Part shown: one piece after another, positions 48,587 through 63,851 of the stretch
Layout of the letters: each line of letters opens with the position of its first letter
How positions within the stretch are numbered: the stretch's first letter is position 1
NCBI GenBank assembly: GCA_019455065.1
Contig: JACFNC010000016.1
Span: forward strand, 1 to 64,000
DNA: 64,000 nucleotides
Source: Rhodospirillales bacterium
Lineage (GTDB): Bacteria > Pseudomonadota > Alphaproteobacteria > Rhodospirillales > Magnetospirillaceae
Reading direction: 5' to 3'
Program-made: the position numbers and the translations under genes
Notes under the pieces: generated by a model
Database searches by the model: none
Seen by the model: the letters and a program-made list of their open reading frames with translations, nothing else
What the model was told of the DNA's origin: nothing

Positions 48587-50827
48587 TCACCCTCCTCCAT
48601 CCAGTCGCACATGCGGCCGCTGACCCGGCGCGCATCGGTTGTCGTACAGGCGGCGCGCCAATTCGACGAGGCGCCGGTCGCCCAGCAGGGTGGCGATGTC
48701 CATGGACAGGCGGAATCGCCAGTTGGGATGCTGGTCGGTGGTGCCCGGAAGGTTGAGCTGGGTGTCGATGGCCAGCACGTCTTCGAGTTGGACCATCATC
48801 ACGTCACAGGGTGTCCGGTCGAGAAAGGCATGCACCGCGTCCACCAGGGCGACGAATTGCGCATCATCCAACCCCGCGTGAACGGGAAAGTCCTGCGGCA
48901 ACAGGCCTTCGGCCTGCAACACGGCAACGAGGCGCTGGCGGTCCAACTGGCGCAGACGCCGCTCGTCTTCCGCCATTCCCGGTTGGGGGTAGAGGCCGAG
49001 CTTTTCCCTCAGTTCGAGGTCGCGGCCCCGCCAATAGCCGACCATCGACGGCAGATCGTGCGTGCCTGACGAAACCAGGGCGTTCTCGAGATAGTCGCCG
49101 GGCGACTTGAACGCGCCATCGTCCCGGCGCTCGAAGACGAACAGGCGATACCCGAAGATCCCTTTCTCGAACATCCTCTCGCGAAACCCTTCGGGGACCG
49201 TCCCCAGATCCTCGCCGATGACCAGACAGCGGTTGCGCTGGCTTTCCAACGCAACGATCGCGAACAGCTCATCGACCGGATAACGCACATAGGCTCCCTG
49301 GTCGGGCGGTGCGCCGCGCGGCACCCAATAAAGACGCTGCAACTGCATGGCGTGGTCGAGGCGAAGCGCCCCGGCATGCCGCATGTTGGCGCGCAAGACG
49401 TCGATGAAGGGCTGGAAGGCGACCTCGCGCAGGGCGAGCGGATTGAATGGCGCTAGGCCCCAGTCCTGGCCGCGATGGTTGAGCGGATCGGGAGGCGCCC
49501 CCACCGTCACTCCCAGCGCCAGCAGGTCCTGACGGGCCCAGGCCTCTCCCCCATCGTCGGCAATGCCCACGCCCAAATCGCGATAAAGCCCGATCGGCAT
49601 GCCGCCTTGCCGGCAGGTCGCCGCGACCGAGGCGAGTTGCACCTCGGCCTGCCATTGGAGATACCAGAAAAATTCCACCGCCTGCCGGTGGGCGCGGGCG
49701 AATTCGGCGACCTCGGGGGTTTGCGGGCGGCGGAATGCCTCTGGCCAATGGCGCCAGTAGCCGAGATGCGGGTCGCGGCGCAGAAAATGCTCCTGCAGCG
49801 CCTCGAAGGTCGCGAACAGCTCGGCCGCCCGGCCGCCCTCGCGCTGGAAGGCGCGAAAAGCCTGTCCACGGTCCGACACCTCGCCACCATCGTCGCCCAG
49901 ATGGTGGCGGGCGAAGCTTTCGTAGACGGCCCTCAAGACGGGCATCTTCTGCTGCGCCACGCCCACGTAATCCACACGCTCGCGCCCGCGCACCTCCGCG
50001 AGTCCCCGGGCGAATTGCGGGTCGGATAGCATGGCGCGGGCCTCGGGACTTTCGGCGAGATCGGGCAACGCCTCGATGTCGAGGTAAAGCACGTTCACGA
50101 AGATGCGGCTCGACGGAGAGTAAGGGCTATACCGCTCCGGCCGGCTGGGAAAGAGCGCGTGCAGCGGATTGACGCCTATGGCGGCGGCCCCGAGTTTCGC
50201 CGCCCCTTCGGCCAGCGAGCGCAGATCGTGGTAGTCGCCCATGCCCCAGTCGTTCGCCGACCGCAAGGCATAGACATGCGCGCTCAGGCCCCACAACCGG
50301 CTTCCCTGTAACAGTTCGGCTGGCACATAGGCGCGGGGCGGTGCAACGATCACCAGCGTTTCGGCCGAGGCCTCGCCGTTCTCGACTCGGAGCCGGTGAT
50401 ACCCGGCCGGCGGCATGGCCGGCAACGTCAGGCGGCGACGGACGCGCGGGCCGTCCGCCAAGTCTCGCCAACCGTCCTCGGGCAGGTCGGCGGGACGGAA
50501 ATCGCCGCGGTGGACAATGCCGATCTCTTCGTCCAGAGACCATTGGAAAAGGTCGCCTTGGCGATTCGCGGCCAAGCTGAGGACCAGTTCGGGACGGCCG
50601 CCTTCCGTCCACACGACGACCGGCTCCAGCCACCGTCGCCACGGATCATCCTCGATCCGGCGCAGCGACCGGGCGAGGGCTTCGCCGGTGTCCGCGGCGA
50701 TCCCCATGGCGTCCACAAAGGCGCGCTTCGTGTCCGGGGATACCACGCGCCACTCGCCGAAAAAATCCCACCATCCGTCTTCGACGCCGAGCGTTCGCGC
50801 CAGCGTGTCGAGATCACCCGCCGCCAT
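48587..50827 (-). CDS. malQ: 4-alpha-glucanotransferase (amylomaltase)
   Basis: GH77 disproportionating enzyme that transfers maltodextrin units between chains, 746 residues including the N-terminal extension found in many proteobacterial MalQ proteins. Catalytic segments are LRLDHAMQLQRLYWVP (nucleophile Asp), VIGEDLGTVPEGF (acid/base Glu) and SGTHDLPSMVGYWRG (transition-state Asp). YALRSANDWGMGDY is a family signature. It lies between treZ (12-base gap) and treY (3-base gap). Its role is to keep chain lengths suitable for TreY and GlgP. Confidence 0.95.
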   Translation of the reverse strand: MAAGDLDTLARTLGVEDGWWDFFGEWRVVSPDTKRAFVDAMGIAADTGEALARSLRRIEDDPWRRWLEPVVVWTEGGRPELVLSLAANRQGDLFQWSLDEEIGIVHRGDFRPADLPEDGWRDLADGPRVRRRLTLPAMPPAGYHRLRVENGEASAETLVIVAPPRAYVPAELLQGSRLWGLSAHVYALRSANDWGMGDYHDLRSLAEGAAKLGAAAIGVNPLHALFPSRPERYSPYSPSSRIFVNVLYLDIEALPDLAESPEARAMLSDPQFARGLAEVRGRERVDYVGVAQQKMPVLRAVYESFARHHLGDDGGEVSDRGQAFRAFQREGGRAAELFATFEALQEHFLRRDPHLGYWRHWPEAFRRPQTPEVAEFARAHRQAVEFFWYLQWQAEVQLASVAATCRQGGMPIGLYRDLGVGIADDGGEAWARQDLLALGVTVGAPPDPLNHRGQDWGLAPFNPLALREVAFQPFIDVLRANMRHAGALRLDHAMQLQRLYWVPRGAPPDQGAYVRYPVDELFAIVALESQRNRCLVIGEDLGTVPEGFRERMFEKGIFGYRLFVFERRDDGAFKSPGDYLENALVSSGTHDLPSMVGYWRGRDLELREKLGLYPQPGMAEDERRLRQLDRQRLVAVLQAEGLLPQDFPVHAGLDDAQFVALVDAVHAFLDRTPCDVMMVQLEDVLAIDTQLNLPGTTDQHPNWRFRLSMDIATLLGDRRLVELARRLYDNRCAPGQRPHVRLDGGG

Positions 50828-50839
50828 TCACCCCCCTCT

Positions 50840-52627
50840 TCAGGAAAGAAACCAGGCCACCGACCAGCCCGGCAGGCCGCCGCGCAGGTCGTGGGTGGCG
50901 AACAAGCCCGCCCCGGGCGGCGAAGGCAATGCCGCCGCCGGCCCGGGCCCCAGGTTGGCTTGCAGCGTCAGACGGCTACCGTCGCCCATCCTCCAAGCGA
51001 CCAGAATACAGCGTTCGCCGGTCTGCCGATAGCCGTCGGCCCGCGCGCCGGCGAGGCGGGGCACCACGTAGCGGCCGCGCAACGCGAGCAGGTTCCGCGT
51101 GTAGTCCAGCCACTCGCGATGGAGGGCCACGCCCATGTCGGCCCAATTGAGCATCGACGCCTCGAAGGTCGACGGCTGGACCGGATCGGGAATGCGCTCG
51201 CGTGCTCGCTCGTCGCGGAATTCCGGAAAGGAGGCGAATTCGCGCCGCCGTCCGTCGCGCACCTGTCCGGCCAGCGGCTCGTCGAAATCGCAGAAATACA
51301 GGAAGGGCTGCGGCGCCGCCCATTCCTGCCCCATGAACAGCAGCGGCGGCGACGGCGCGAGAAGAAGAACGGCGGTTGCCGCGCGCACCGCCTCCGGCGA
51401 GGCCAGGGCCGTGATGCGCTCGCCCATCGCCCGGTTGCCGATCTGGTCGTGATTTTGCAGGAACGAGACGAAGGCGGTGGGGGGAAGATGGCCGCTGACC
51501 TCGCCGCGCGCCCGCCCGCCGCGGTGCGCGGAGGCCTCGCCCTGGTAGGCGAAACCTTCGGTCAGGACTCGCCCCAGCCGGTCCATCGCGTGATCGACGT
51601 AATCGGCGTAGTAGCCGCCCGTCTCGGCGGTGGTCAGCACATGCCAGACATGATGCGCGTCATCGTTCCATTGCGCATCGTACAGCGTAGGCCCCAGCAG
51701 CCGCGCCGCGTTGTCGTCGTTTTCCAGCACCAGGTGAACATGGCGTTCGCCGCCGATCTCGGCGCGAACCGTGCGGGCCAGCTCGGTCAGGAAAGAGGGA
51801 TCGGAATCGTCCATGATGGCGTGCACCGCGTCCAACCGCAGACCATCGAAGTGGTATTCCCGCAGCCAGTAAAGGGCGTTCTCGATGAAGAACTCGCGGA
51901 CCGTGCGGGAATGCGGGCCATCGAAGTCGATCGCCTTTCCCCAGGGCGTATGATGGCGATCGGTGAAAAAGCGCTCGGCATAGGCGTGCAGGTAGTTTCC
52001 CTCCGGCCCGAAGTGGTTGTAGACCACGTCCAGAAAGATCATGAGACCCCGCGCATGCGCGGCCTGCACCAAACGCTTGAGATCCTCGGGCCGTCCGTAG
52101 CCGCTGTCGGGTGCGAAGGGAAGCACCCCGTCATAGCCCCAGCCACGCTTTCCGGGGAAGTCGGCGACCGGCATCAGTTCCACCGCTGTCACCCCCAGCG
52201 AAACCAGATAGTCGAGCCGCTCCTCGACGCCGGCGAAGGTGCCGGCCTCCGTGAAGGTCCCGACGTGCAGTTCGTAGATTACCGCCTCCTCCCAGGGGCG
52301 GCCGCGCCATTCGGCATCCGTCCATTCGAAGGTCAACGGATCGACGACCTCGCTCGCCCCGGCGACGTCGTCGGGTTGGAACCGCGAGGCCGGGTCCGGC
52401 ACCTTCAGGCCGCCGTCGATGCGGTAGAGATATCGGCTTCCGGCGTGGGCCTCGTCGCACATCGCCTCGTACCAACCGTCATCGCTTGGCTGCATCGGCT
52501 TGACGCGCTCACCGAGACCGGTGGCAAGGCACAACTCGACACGCGCGGCGTCGGGCGCCCACAGTCGGAAGCGTACGCCCCCCGGGACGACCTCGGCCCC
52601 GAAGGGCAGGCGGCGACGTCTCCTCAT
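50840..52627 (-). CDS. treZ: malto-oligosyltrehalose trehalohydrolase
   Basis: Releases trehalose from the maltooligosyl trehalose made by TreY. The 595-residue protein has an N-terminal CBM48-like domain (FGAEVVPGGVRFRLWAPDA) followed by a GH13 barrel with GYDGVLPFAPDSGYG, DVVYNHFGPEGNYL, nucleophile [15 protein letters not shown], acid/base HLVLENDDN and LQNHDQIGNRA. The ATG at 52627 has GGGAGGT eight bases upstream and lies 35 bases after the glgX stop. A much longer upstream frame overlaps glgX and is rejected. Confidence 0.95.
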   Translation of the reverse strand: MRRRRRLPFGAEVVPGGVRFRLWAPDAARVELCLATGLGERVKPMQPSDDGWYEAMCDEAHAGSRYLYRIDGGLKVPDPASRFQPDDVAGASEVVDPLTFEWTDAEWRGRPWEEAVIYELHVGTFTEAGTFAGVEERLDYLVSLGVTAVELMPVADFPGKRGWGYDGVLPFAPDSGYGRPEDLKRLVQAAHARGLMIFLDVVYNHFGPEGNYLHAYAERFFTDRHHTPWGKAIDFDGPHSRTVREFFIENALYWLREYHFDGLRLDAVHAIMDDSDPSFLTELARTVRAEIGGERHVHLVLENDDNAARLLGPTLYDAQWNDDAHHVWHVLTTAETGGYYADYVDHAMDRLGRVLTEGFAYQGEASAHRGGRARGEVSGHLPPTAFVSFLQNHDQIGNRAMGERITALASPEAVRAATAVLLLAPSPPLLFMGQEWAAPQPFLYFCDFDEPLAGQVRDGRRREFASFPEFRDERARERIPDPVQPSTFEASMLNWADMGVALHREWLDYTRNLLALRGRYVVPRLAGARADGYRQTGERCILVAWRMGDGSRLTLQANLGPGPAAALPSPPGAGLFATHDLRGGLPGWSVAWFLS

Positions 52628-52662
52628 CGGCAGCACCTCCCTCCTCACGCCGCGGCGTTCGG

Positions 52663-54789
<2,127 letters not shown>

Positions 54790-54871
54790 CGCCGGGAGCC
54801 TCTGGCATGGAATTCCGAACGAGGCGCCCGCTTGGACGCCTGGTCATCCCCCTGAACGAGACGGGCCAACG

Positions 54872-57065
<2,194 letters not shown>

Positions 57066-57082
<17 letters not shown>

Positions 57083-60000
57083 CCGCCCTCGCCTCCTCGC
57101 CTTCCATCAGGCTGATCACGCCCCGCACCGGCACCGGCAGCCAGTTTGGCCGGTTGCCCGCCTCGTACCGAATTTCGTAACAGGCCTTTTCGATCAGAAA
57201 CAGGTGCAAGAGCCTCCTGGCCGCCTCGGGATCGGCGGGCAGGGATGGGCACCCCTCCATGGCCGACATATATCCGGCGAGAAACGCCCGCGCCGCCCGT
57301 TCCTCCCAGTCGCGGGCAAACGGCAGAATCTGGTCTATCGTACCCGGCCGCACGGTGTCGATGCGCAACAGCGTGCTCCATGCCGCATAGTTGAAAGAGC
57401 GCAGCATCCCCGCGACGTCGCGCAGTGGCGAGTCCTTGGCCCGGCGCTCCGCCAGGGGCCGTTCCGGTTCGCCCTCGAAATCGATGATGTAAACGTCGTT
57501 CTTCACCACCAGTACCTGACCGAGGTGGAAGTCGCCATGCAGCCGCGTCTTCACGGCGTCCAACCGACTTGGCACCGTTTCGGAGATGTGCCGGACGACG
57601 CGGTCGCCATGCTCGATCAGCCATTCCGCCTCCGGAAAGGCCGCCGTGCGGATCGCCTCCAACGCTCCCTCGGCCTGTTCTCGCGCCCGCCGCTCCCAGG
57701 ATTGCAGGTCGAGCGCGGTGACGGGTTCGGGGTCGAAATCGGTATCGCCGCCAAGGCTCAAAGCCCTGTGCAATTCTCCGGTGCGCGCCCCCATCGTCTC
57801 GATGAAGACCAGAATGTCGCGATGGGCCCCTGCCTCGATACGGGCTCGCACCTCGTCGGCCGGCAGCAGGCCGCTTTCGTCGAAAAAGCGCTCGAGATAG
57901 TGCGTCACCCACGCCCAGGCGTCGCCCTGATTGGACACGTAGCCGTGCAGTGAGGCGATGGTGGTGGGCCGCCCGGTGCCGTTCACCGCCGTCGCCGCGC
58001 CCAGCAAGGGCGGAGTGTTGGGGTATTTGGCGATATCGGTCAGGAAATAACCCATCTCGATCTCCGGGTTGATACCCTCCTCCGGCCTTCGCAAGACTTT
58101 CAAGATGGCCTGGTCGCCGATGACGACCGACGTGTTGCTCTGTTCCGCGGTCAATCGCCGCACGGCCGGCCGGACATCGAACGTCAAGTTGGCGATGGCC
58201 TTGGTGCGAAAGAAGCTGACCGAACCCTCGCTGCCGGGCACCGTGCGCTCCTCGCGAATGGCCTCCAGCATCGCCAGGGCGAAGTCGTCGTCCACCGTGG
58301 CATCGTAAATTGCGCCCATCCGCGCCCCGCGTCGGACCATGGCCACCACCGCCGACGGCACGCCGGACGTCATTTCGTCGCCCTGCTGGTCCCATGCCAC
58401 GCCGACGGGCAGGAAATAGGTGCGCATGCGGCCGTCCTCGCGCCGCACCATGACCATTGTCAGGTACCAGCTGCCATCGCCCATCCGCAAATCGGCGTAG
58501 CGGCTGATTTCGAGCGAGGAAATCCCCGCGTTCTTGTCCGCGTACCATCGCTGGCTGCGCAGGAAGCGCGGCAGGACCTCGGTTTCCAAAGCGCGGCGTG
58601 ACTGTCCGGTCAACATACCCGGCGTTCCCTCGCGAATTACCAATGTCACGAACTCCTCGACCTGCGGCGGAGCTTCGGCGTGCCAGTCCGGCGCATCGGT
58701 CTCGCTGGCGAGCAAGAACCAGTAGAAGCCGTAACCCGGCAGGGTGAGAAAATACGGAAGTTCGCCAATCGGCGGGAACGCGCTTTGGCCGGTCAGTTCG
58801 ACCGGAACCCGCCCGCGAAACTCGCCGAGCATCAGTTCGACCCCCTGCGCCGAACGCGCCAGATTGGCCACGCAGAGAATGGTTTCGCCCTCGTACTCGC
58901 GGAGGTAGGCGAGGATTCGGCGATTCGGCGGATACACGAATCTCAATGCTCCCCGCCCGAACGTCTTGCGCGATTGACGCACCGCGATCAGCCGCTTCAT
59001 CCAGTTTAGCAGGGAGGACGGGCTGCGCAGTTGCGCCTCGACGTTGACGGCGTGAAACCCGTACACCGGATCCATGATCGGCGGCAGATAGAGAGTGGCT
59101 GGATCGGCACGCGAAAAGCCGCCGTTGCGGTCCTCCGACCACTGCATCGGCGTGCGCACACCGTTACGGTCGCCAAGAAAGAAGTTGTCCCCCATCCCCA
59201 GCTCGTCGCCGTAATAGATGATCGGCGTTCCCGGCATTGAGAGCAAAAGGCTGTTCATCAGCTCGATCTTGCGGCGGTCATTGTCCATCAGCGGCGCCAG
59301 GCGCCGGCGGATGCCGACGTTGATGCGGGCCCGAATGTCCGCCGCATAGGTCGTCCACAGATAGTCGCGCTCCCGGTCGGTCACCATCTCGAGGGTCAAT
59401 TCGTCGTGATTGCGCAGAAAGATGGCCCACTGGCAGTTGTCGGGTATCTCCGGGGTCTGGCGCATGATGTCCGTGATGGGGTGCCGATCCTCGCGGGCGA
59501 TGGCCATGAACATGCGCGGCATGAGCGGGAAGTGAAAGGCCATGTGGCATTCGTCGCCCTCGCCGAAATAGGGCAATACGTCCTCGGGCCATTGGTTCGC
59601 CTCGGCCAGGAAAAAGCGGCCGGGATGGCTGGCGTCCAAGGCCGCGCGCAGGCGTTTCAGGACGGCGTGCGTTTCGGGCAGATTTTCGTTGTTGGTCCCC
59701 TCGCGTTCGCACAGATAGGGGACGGCGTCGAGGCGCAACCCGTCAACACCCAGATCGAGCCAGAACCGCATCGCCTCGATCACCTCGCGCACGACGCGCG
59801 GGTTGTCGAAATTGAGGTCCGGTTGGTGCGAGAAGAAGCGGTGCCAGTAATAGCCCTGGGCCACCGGATCGAAGGCCCAGTTGGAACGCTCCGTGTCCGT
59901 GAAGATAATCCGCGTGCCCTGATAGCGCTGGTCGCTGTCGCTCCAGACGTAATAGTTCCTGGCGGCCGAGCCAGGCTTGGCGCGCCGCGCCCTCTGGAAC

Positions 60001-60335
60001 CAGGGGTGGATATCCGAAGTGTGGTTGATGACGAGTTCCGTCAGAACGCGCAGGCCCCGCTCATGGGCCTCGCGGACGAAGCGGCGGAAGTCGCGCAGCG
60101 TGCCGTAGGCGGGATGGACGCTGCGGTAGTCGGCGATGTCGTAGCCGTCGTCACGCAACGGCGAGGGATAAAAGGGCAGCAGCCAGAGCGTGTCGACCCC
60201 AAGGTGCTGAATGTAATCGAGCTTCTGGCACAGGCCGCGGAAATCTCCGACGCCGTCGGCGTCGGAGTCGAAGAAGGCCTTCACGTGGAGCTGATAGAAA
60301 ACGGCATCCTTGTACCACAGGGGATCGGCGGTCAA
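57066..60335 (-). CDS. treS: trehalose synthase fused to maltokinase
   Basis: Two-step enzyme of the GlgE pathway in one 1089-residue chain. Residues 1 to about 545 are GH13_16 trehalose synthase ([22 protein letters not shown], nucleophile [17 protein letters not shown], acid/base [24 protein letters not shown]), which isomerises trehalose and maltose. The rest is maltokinase (Pep2/Mak) with its kinase signature [11 protein letters not shown] and [11 protein letters not shown], making maltose 1-phosphate. The start is a TTG, supported by AGGAG six bases upstream and by the absence of a better codon. It follows the GH13-GlgE gene after 10 bases. TreS-maltokinase fusions are known in other bacteria. 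Confidence 0.95.
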
Positions 60336-60341
60336 TTGGCG

Positions 60342-60346
60342 CTCCT
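60342..60346 (-). promoter_or_regulatory. ribosome binding site for the TTG start of treS
   Basis: AGGAG reads toward the TTG at 60335 with a six-base spacing and overlaps the stop codon of the upstream gene by one base. The site and the intact family N-terminus directly after the TTG decide the start. Confidence 0.6.
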
Positions 60347-63300
60347 CAGAAACACGGCGTACGATAGTCCACCGATGTCCACACCGTCGCGCGGAAGATC
60401 GCAGCCGGGTTCACTTCGGGGTCCAGACGCACGCGGTGGTCCTCGCCGCGCCAGAGGTGGCGCGCACCGGTCATCAGTTCCTCGACCTCGAAGGTCTCGC
60501 CAGGCGGCACCCCCATCTCGCGCAAGGGGAAACGAAGCGTCGCCTCATGCGAATCGAAGGGGTCGAGATTTACTGCGACGAAAATCATGTTGGCGCGGTC
60601 GAGTGTCATCTTGCCGTAAAACAGCACGTTGTCGTCGTCTGCCTCGTGGACGCGCAGGTTCTCGAACTCGTGGAGCGCCGGATTGCCGCGGCGGATGGCG
60701 TTGATCGCCCGGACATCGTCCCGGATGTTGCCGGGCCGGTCCCAGTCCCAGACCTTGTACTGGTATTTCTCGGAATCGAGGTATTCCTCCTTGCCCGGCA
60801 AGGCGCGGTTCTCGCACAACTCGTAGCCGTTGTAGATGCCGTAGAGGCTGGAGAGGGTGGCCGCGAGCACCAGCCGAATGCGAAATGCCGCGCGCCCCCC
60901 CGTCTGAAGAAACGGCGGCAGGATGTCGGGGGTGGTGGGAAAGAAATGCGGCCGGAAGTACTCACGCGACTCGCCATGGACCAGCTCGTTCATGTAGTCG
61001 GTCAGTTCCCGCTTGAAATTCCGCCATGTGAAATAGGTGTAGGACTGGGTGAAGCCGGCCTTCGCCAGAAGGCGCATCATCTTCGGCCGGGTAAAGGCCT
61101 CGGACAGGAAGATGATTTCCGGATGCCGCTGCTGCACGGTCCTGATCAGCCATTCCCAGAACGGCACGGGCTTGGTGTGGGGGTTGTCCACGCGGAATAT
61201 GGTGACGCCCTTGTCGACCCAGAACAGCACCACGTCACGCATCTCTTCCCACAGGGCGGGCGCGTGGGGGCCGTGGAAATTCACGTTGACGATGTCCTGG
61301 TACTTCTTGGGCGGGTTCTCGGCGTAACGGATCGTGCCGTCGGGCCGCCACAGGAACCATTCGGGATGCTCGCGGACGTAGGGATGGTCGGGGGCGCACT
61401 GGATGGCGAAGTCGAGCGCCACCTCCATTCCCATCTCCCGCGCCCTGGCCACGAAGCGCCGGAAGTCGTCGATGGTGCCAAGGTCCGGATGCACGGCCTT
61501 GTGGCCGCCCTCGGCGCTGCCGATGGCGTAGGGGCTGCCGGGGTCGTCCGGTCCGGCGACGAGGCTATTGTTGGGCCCCTTGCGATGCACGCGCCCGATG
61601 GGATGGATCGGCAGCAGATAGACCACGTCGAAGCCCATCGCCTTGATGGCCGGGAGGCGGGCCTCGCAATCCGCGAAGGTGGCGCCGCGCGTCGGGTCGC
61701 TTCCCTGCGACCGCGGCATGATTTCGTACCAGGCGGCGAAGCGCGCGGCCACTCGATCCACCACCACTTCCATCTCGCGGTCGTAGCGCACCGACCCGCT
61801 GCGGTCCGGATGACGCGCCATGATCTGCCGCAGCAGGGTGGCGTGCAGAAGGTCGAAGCGGTCGCCGTCGTCTTCCGTTGCGGCATAGTCCGCGAGCAAT
61901 CTCGTCAGCCGTTCTCGGTCTGCCGGGTCGGCGCGCCCCAGCGCGGCCTCGACCAGCGCCCTGCCCTCCTCCAGTTCGACCGAGACCGCCTGGCCCGCCT
62001 GCCGCTTCTTCGAGGTGTCGTCCCGCCAGGACTCGAAGGCGTCCGCCCAGGCCTCGATCGTATAGAGATAGCGCCCGTTCCGTTCGAGCGGGAAACGGCC
62101 CACCCAGCGGTCGTTGTCGAGGGGGGCCATCGCGACCTCGCGCCAGCCCGACGACGCCCCGTCGCGATACCGTACTACCGCGGCCAGCCGATCATGTCCG
62201 TCCTTGAGGATGTCGGCCGACACCTCGAGCATGTCGCCGACCTCGCGCTTGACCGGGAACCGCCCGCAGTCCACCTGCGGCCTCACGTCTTCGATGATGA
62301 TCGGCCGACTGCCGAGCCCCGCCATCACCGTGCCGCCCGCCGTCCGTAACCCCTCGGTGATCCCGCCCTCGAACACCTTCATCTCCAGCGGCCCCAGCGA
62401 CACGCGTTTCCCGGGCCGCGCGGTCGCCCCCGGGCTGATCTCGTCGAAAACCGGCGGCACCGGCGGCTCGGCCACGGCAAGCAACGCGGCCAGGTCGACG
62501 TCCTGCCCCTTTGTCTCGAGGTTTACCAAACCCAGCGCGCAGCCCGTTCCGTCTCGGCTGCGCCGCAGCAGCACGAGCACGCCCGCGTCGGGCGTGCTGA
62601 GGCGCACCTGCGGCCCTTCCTCACGCAGAACCCGGCTGGTCGCCTTCATGTGATTGATCTCGGCGATGAAGGGGCTCAGGTCGAATTGAGGCGTCTCCCA
62701 GTCGACGGGCCGGGTGCGGACCACGTCGAGCTTGCGGGTGAAGCCGTACTCGAAGCCCATCGGCATCATCCAGCCGGCGGAAAAAAAAGCGGAAAACAAG
62801 GCGCGCCGTCTGTAATGGGCCTCGACGTCGCCGTTTACTTCGGCGGCGAGGCGATCGGTGTCGTGACTCTCCGGAAACGTTATCGTGGGCGCGATGCGAC
62901 GCAGCAGATCGTACTGCTCGAGCATCCAGTCGCTTCGAAAATCCCACCACTTGGCGCTATTGAACAACCAATCGAAACCCGATCCGTGGAGGGCTTCTAT
63001 CTGCTCGGTGGTGCAGCCCAGGGTTTCGGCGGCGAATATCGCGTCCGGCGCCACCTCTCGGACCCTGGCGATGAGCGCCGACCAGACCTCGGCCGGCACC
63101 TTGTAGGCGGCATCGCAGCGAAAACCGACGAAGCCGAGACGCGCGTAATGGCGTGCAACTTCGGAAAAATAGTCGATCAGCGCTTCTCTGTTTTCCAAAG
63201 CCCCGTAGTCGATTTCGGCAAGATCGCCCCATTCCGTGAATTTGCCGGGATCGTCCGGGTCGACGGCACCCGGTGACCGCACCGAACCGTCCTCGTTGCG

Positions 63301-63639
63301 CAGATACCACTCGGGATGCTGGTCGACCAGCAGGGCGTCCTTGCTGGTGTGGTTGATGACGAGATCCATGATGACCGAAAGTCCGTGGCCCCGCGCGGCG
63401 TCGAGGAACGAAGCCAGCAGCGCGTCCTCGGATGCGTCGCTGTCGGCGCGCAACAGGGGATGCAGCCGATAGTAATCCTTGACCGCATAGAGGCTTCCCG
63501 AAAAACCCGGGTAATGAAAGGGGTTTACGAACACGCAGTCGAACCCCATGGCCGCTATGCGGGGAAGTTGGGTGTGCCACTGCGGAATCGGTCCGGCAAG
63601 CAGCGGAAAGAGGTTGTAGATCCGCAGTCCGTCTCGCAC
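60346..63639 (-). CDS. glgE: fusion of a GH13 domain with GlgE maltosyltransferase
   Basis: A single 1097-residue chain with two GH13 units. The N-terminal ~430 residues form an amylase-like barrel ([32 protein letters not shown]) with its three catalytic residues apparently kept: Asp in [11 protein letters not shown], Glu in IFAAETLG and Asp in [10 protein letters not shown]. The C-terminal ~660 residues match GlgE (GH13_3): a beta-sandwich N-domain ([20 protein letters not shown]), [24 protein letters not shown], nucleophile [10 protein letters not shown], acid/base FLSEAFTRP and [13 protein letters not shown]. GlgE extends alpha-1,4-glucan from maltose 1-phosphate. The GTG at 63639 has AGGAG seven bases upstream; a GTG at 63666 is rejected. 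It leads the eight-gene glucan cluster. The function of the extra GH13 domain is unknown. Confidence 0.92.
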   Translation of the reverse strand: MRDGLRIYNLFPLLAGPIPQWHTQLPRIAAMGFDCVFVNPFHYPGFSGSLYAVKDYYRLHPLLRADSDASEDALLASFLDAARGHGLSVIMDLVINHTSKDALLVDQHPEWYLRNEDGSVRSPGAVDPDDPGKFTEWGDLAEIDYGALENREALIDYFSEVARHYARLGFVGFRCDAAYKVPAEVWSALIARVREVAPDAIFAAETLGCTTEQIEALHGSGFDWLFNSAKWWDFRSDWMLEQYDLLRRIAPTITFPESHDTDRLAAEVNGDVEAHYRRRALFSAFFSAGWMMPMGFEYGFTRKLDVVRTRPVDWETPQFDLSPFIAEINHMKATSRVLREEGPQVRLSTPDAGVLVLLRRSRDGTGCALGLVNLETKGQDVDLAALLAVAEPPVPPVFDEISPGATARPGKRVSLGPLEMKVFEGGITEGLRTAGGTVMAGLGSRPIIIEDVRPQVDCGRFPVKREVGDMLEVSADILKDGHDRLAAVVRYRDGASSGWREVAMAPLDNDRWVGRFPLERNGRYLYTIEAWADAFESWRDDTSKKRQAGQAVSVELEEGRALVEAALGRADPADRERLTRLLADYAATEDDGDRFDLLHATLLRQIMARHPDRSGSVRYDREMEVVVDRVAARFAAWYEIMPRSQGSDPTRGATFADCEARLPAIKAMGFDVVYLLPIHPIGRVHRKGPNNSLVAGPDDPGSPYAIGSAEGGHKAVHPDLGTIDDFRRFVARAREMGMEVALDFAIQCAPDHPYVREHPEWFLWRPDGTIRYAENPPKKYQDIVNVNFHGPHAPALWEEMRDVVLFWVDKGVTIFRVDNPHTKPVPFWEWLIRTVQQRHPEIIFLSEAFTRPKMMRLLAKAGFTQSYTYFTWRNFKRELTDYMNELVHGESREYFRPHFFPTTPDILPPFLQTGGRAAFRIRLVLAATLSSLYGIYNGYELCENRALPGKEEYLDSEKYQYKVWDWDRPGNIRDDVRAINAIRRGNPALHEFENLRVHEADDDNVLFYGKMTLDRANMIFVAVNLDPFDSHEATLRFPLREMGVPPGETFEVEELMTGARHLWRGEDHRVRLDPEVNPAAIFRATVWTSVDYRTPCF

Positions 63640-63851
63640 GGGAAATCTCCTGGATTGGCCCGGCACCTCGGAAGTCCGGCGGCGCCTCGTCGGCGGCCGC
63701 CCTTACAGGCATTTTTCGCCTTCCGGCTCTCGTTTCAAGCCTCTGGCGCTAGTGACCGCGAATGTGCTACCGCTGAACCGGCATTAGGGAAGGCCACATT
63801 TATTGTTTTGATTGAATTCTCTCTCTCCAGGCCGTCAAGGAAACTCTGCGA
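63640..63851. other. divergent intergenic region upstream of the glucan cluster
   Basis: Some 210 bases separate the glgE-fusion start from the start of the last gene. The GlgE ribosome binding site (AGGAG, 63647-63651) is at its left edge. An AT-rich patch at about 63796-63828 stands out and probably carries the promoter of the plus-strand gene. On the minus strand a TTGAAA box (63750-63755) could be a -35 element, with only a poor -10 after it. Confidence 0.4.
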
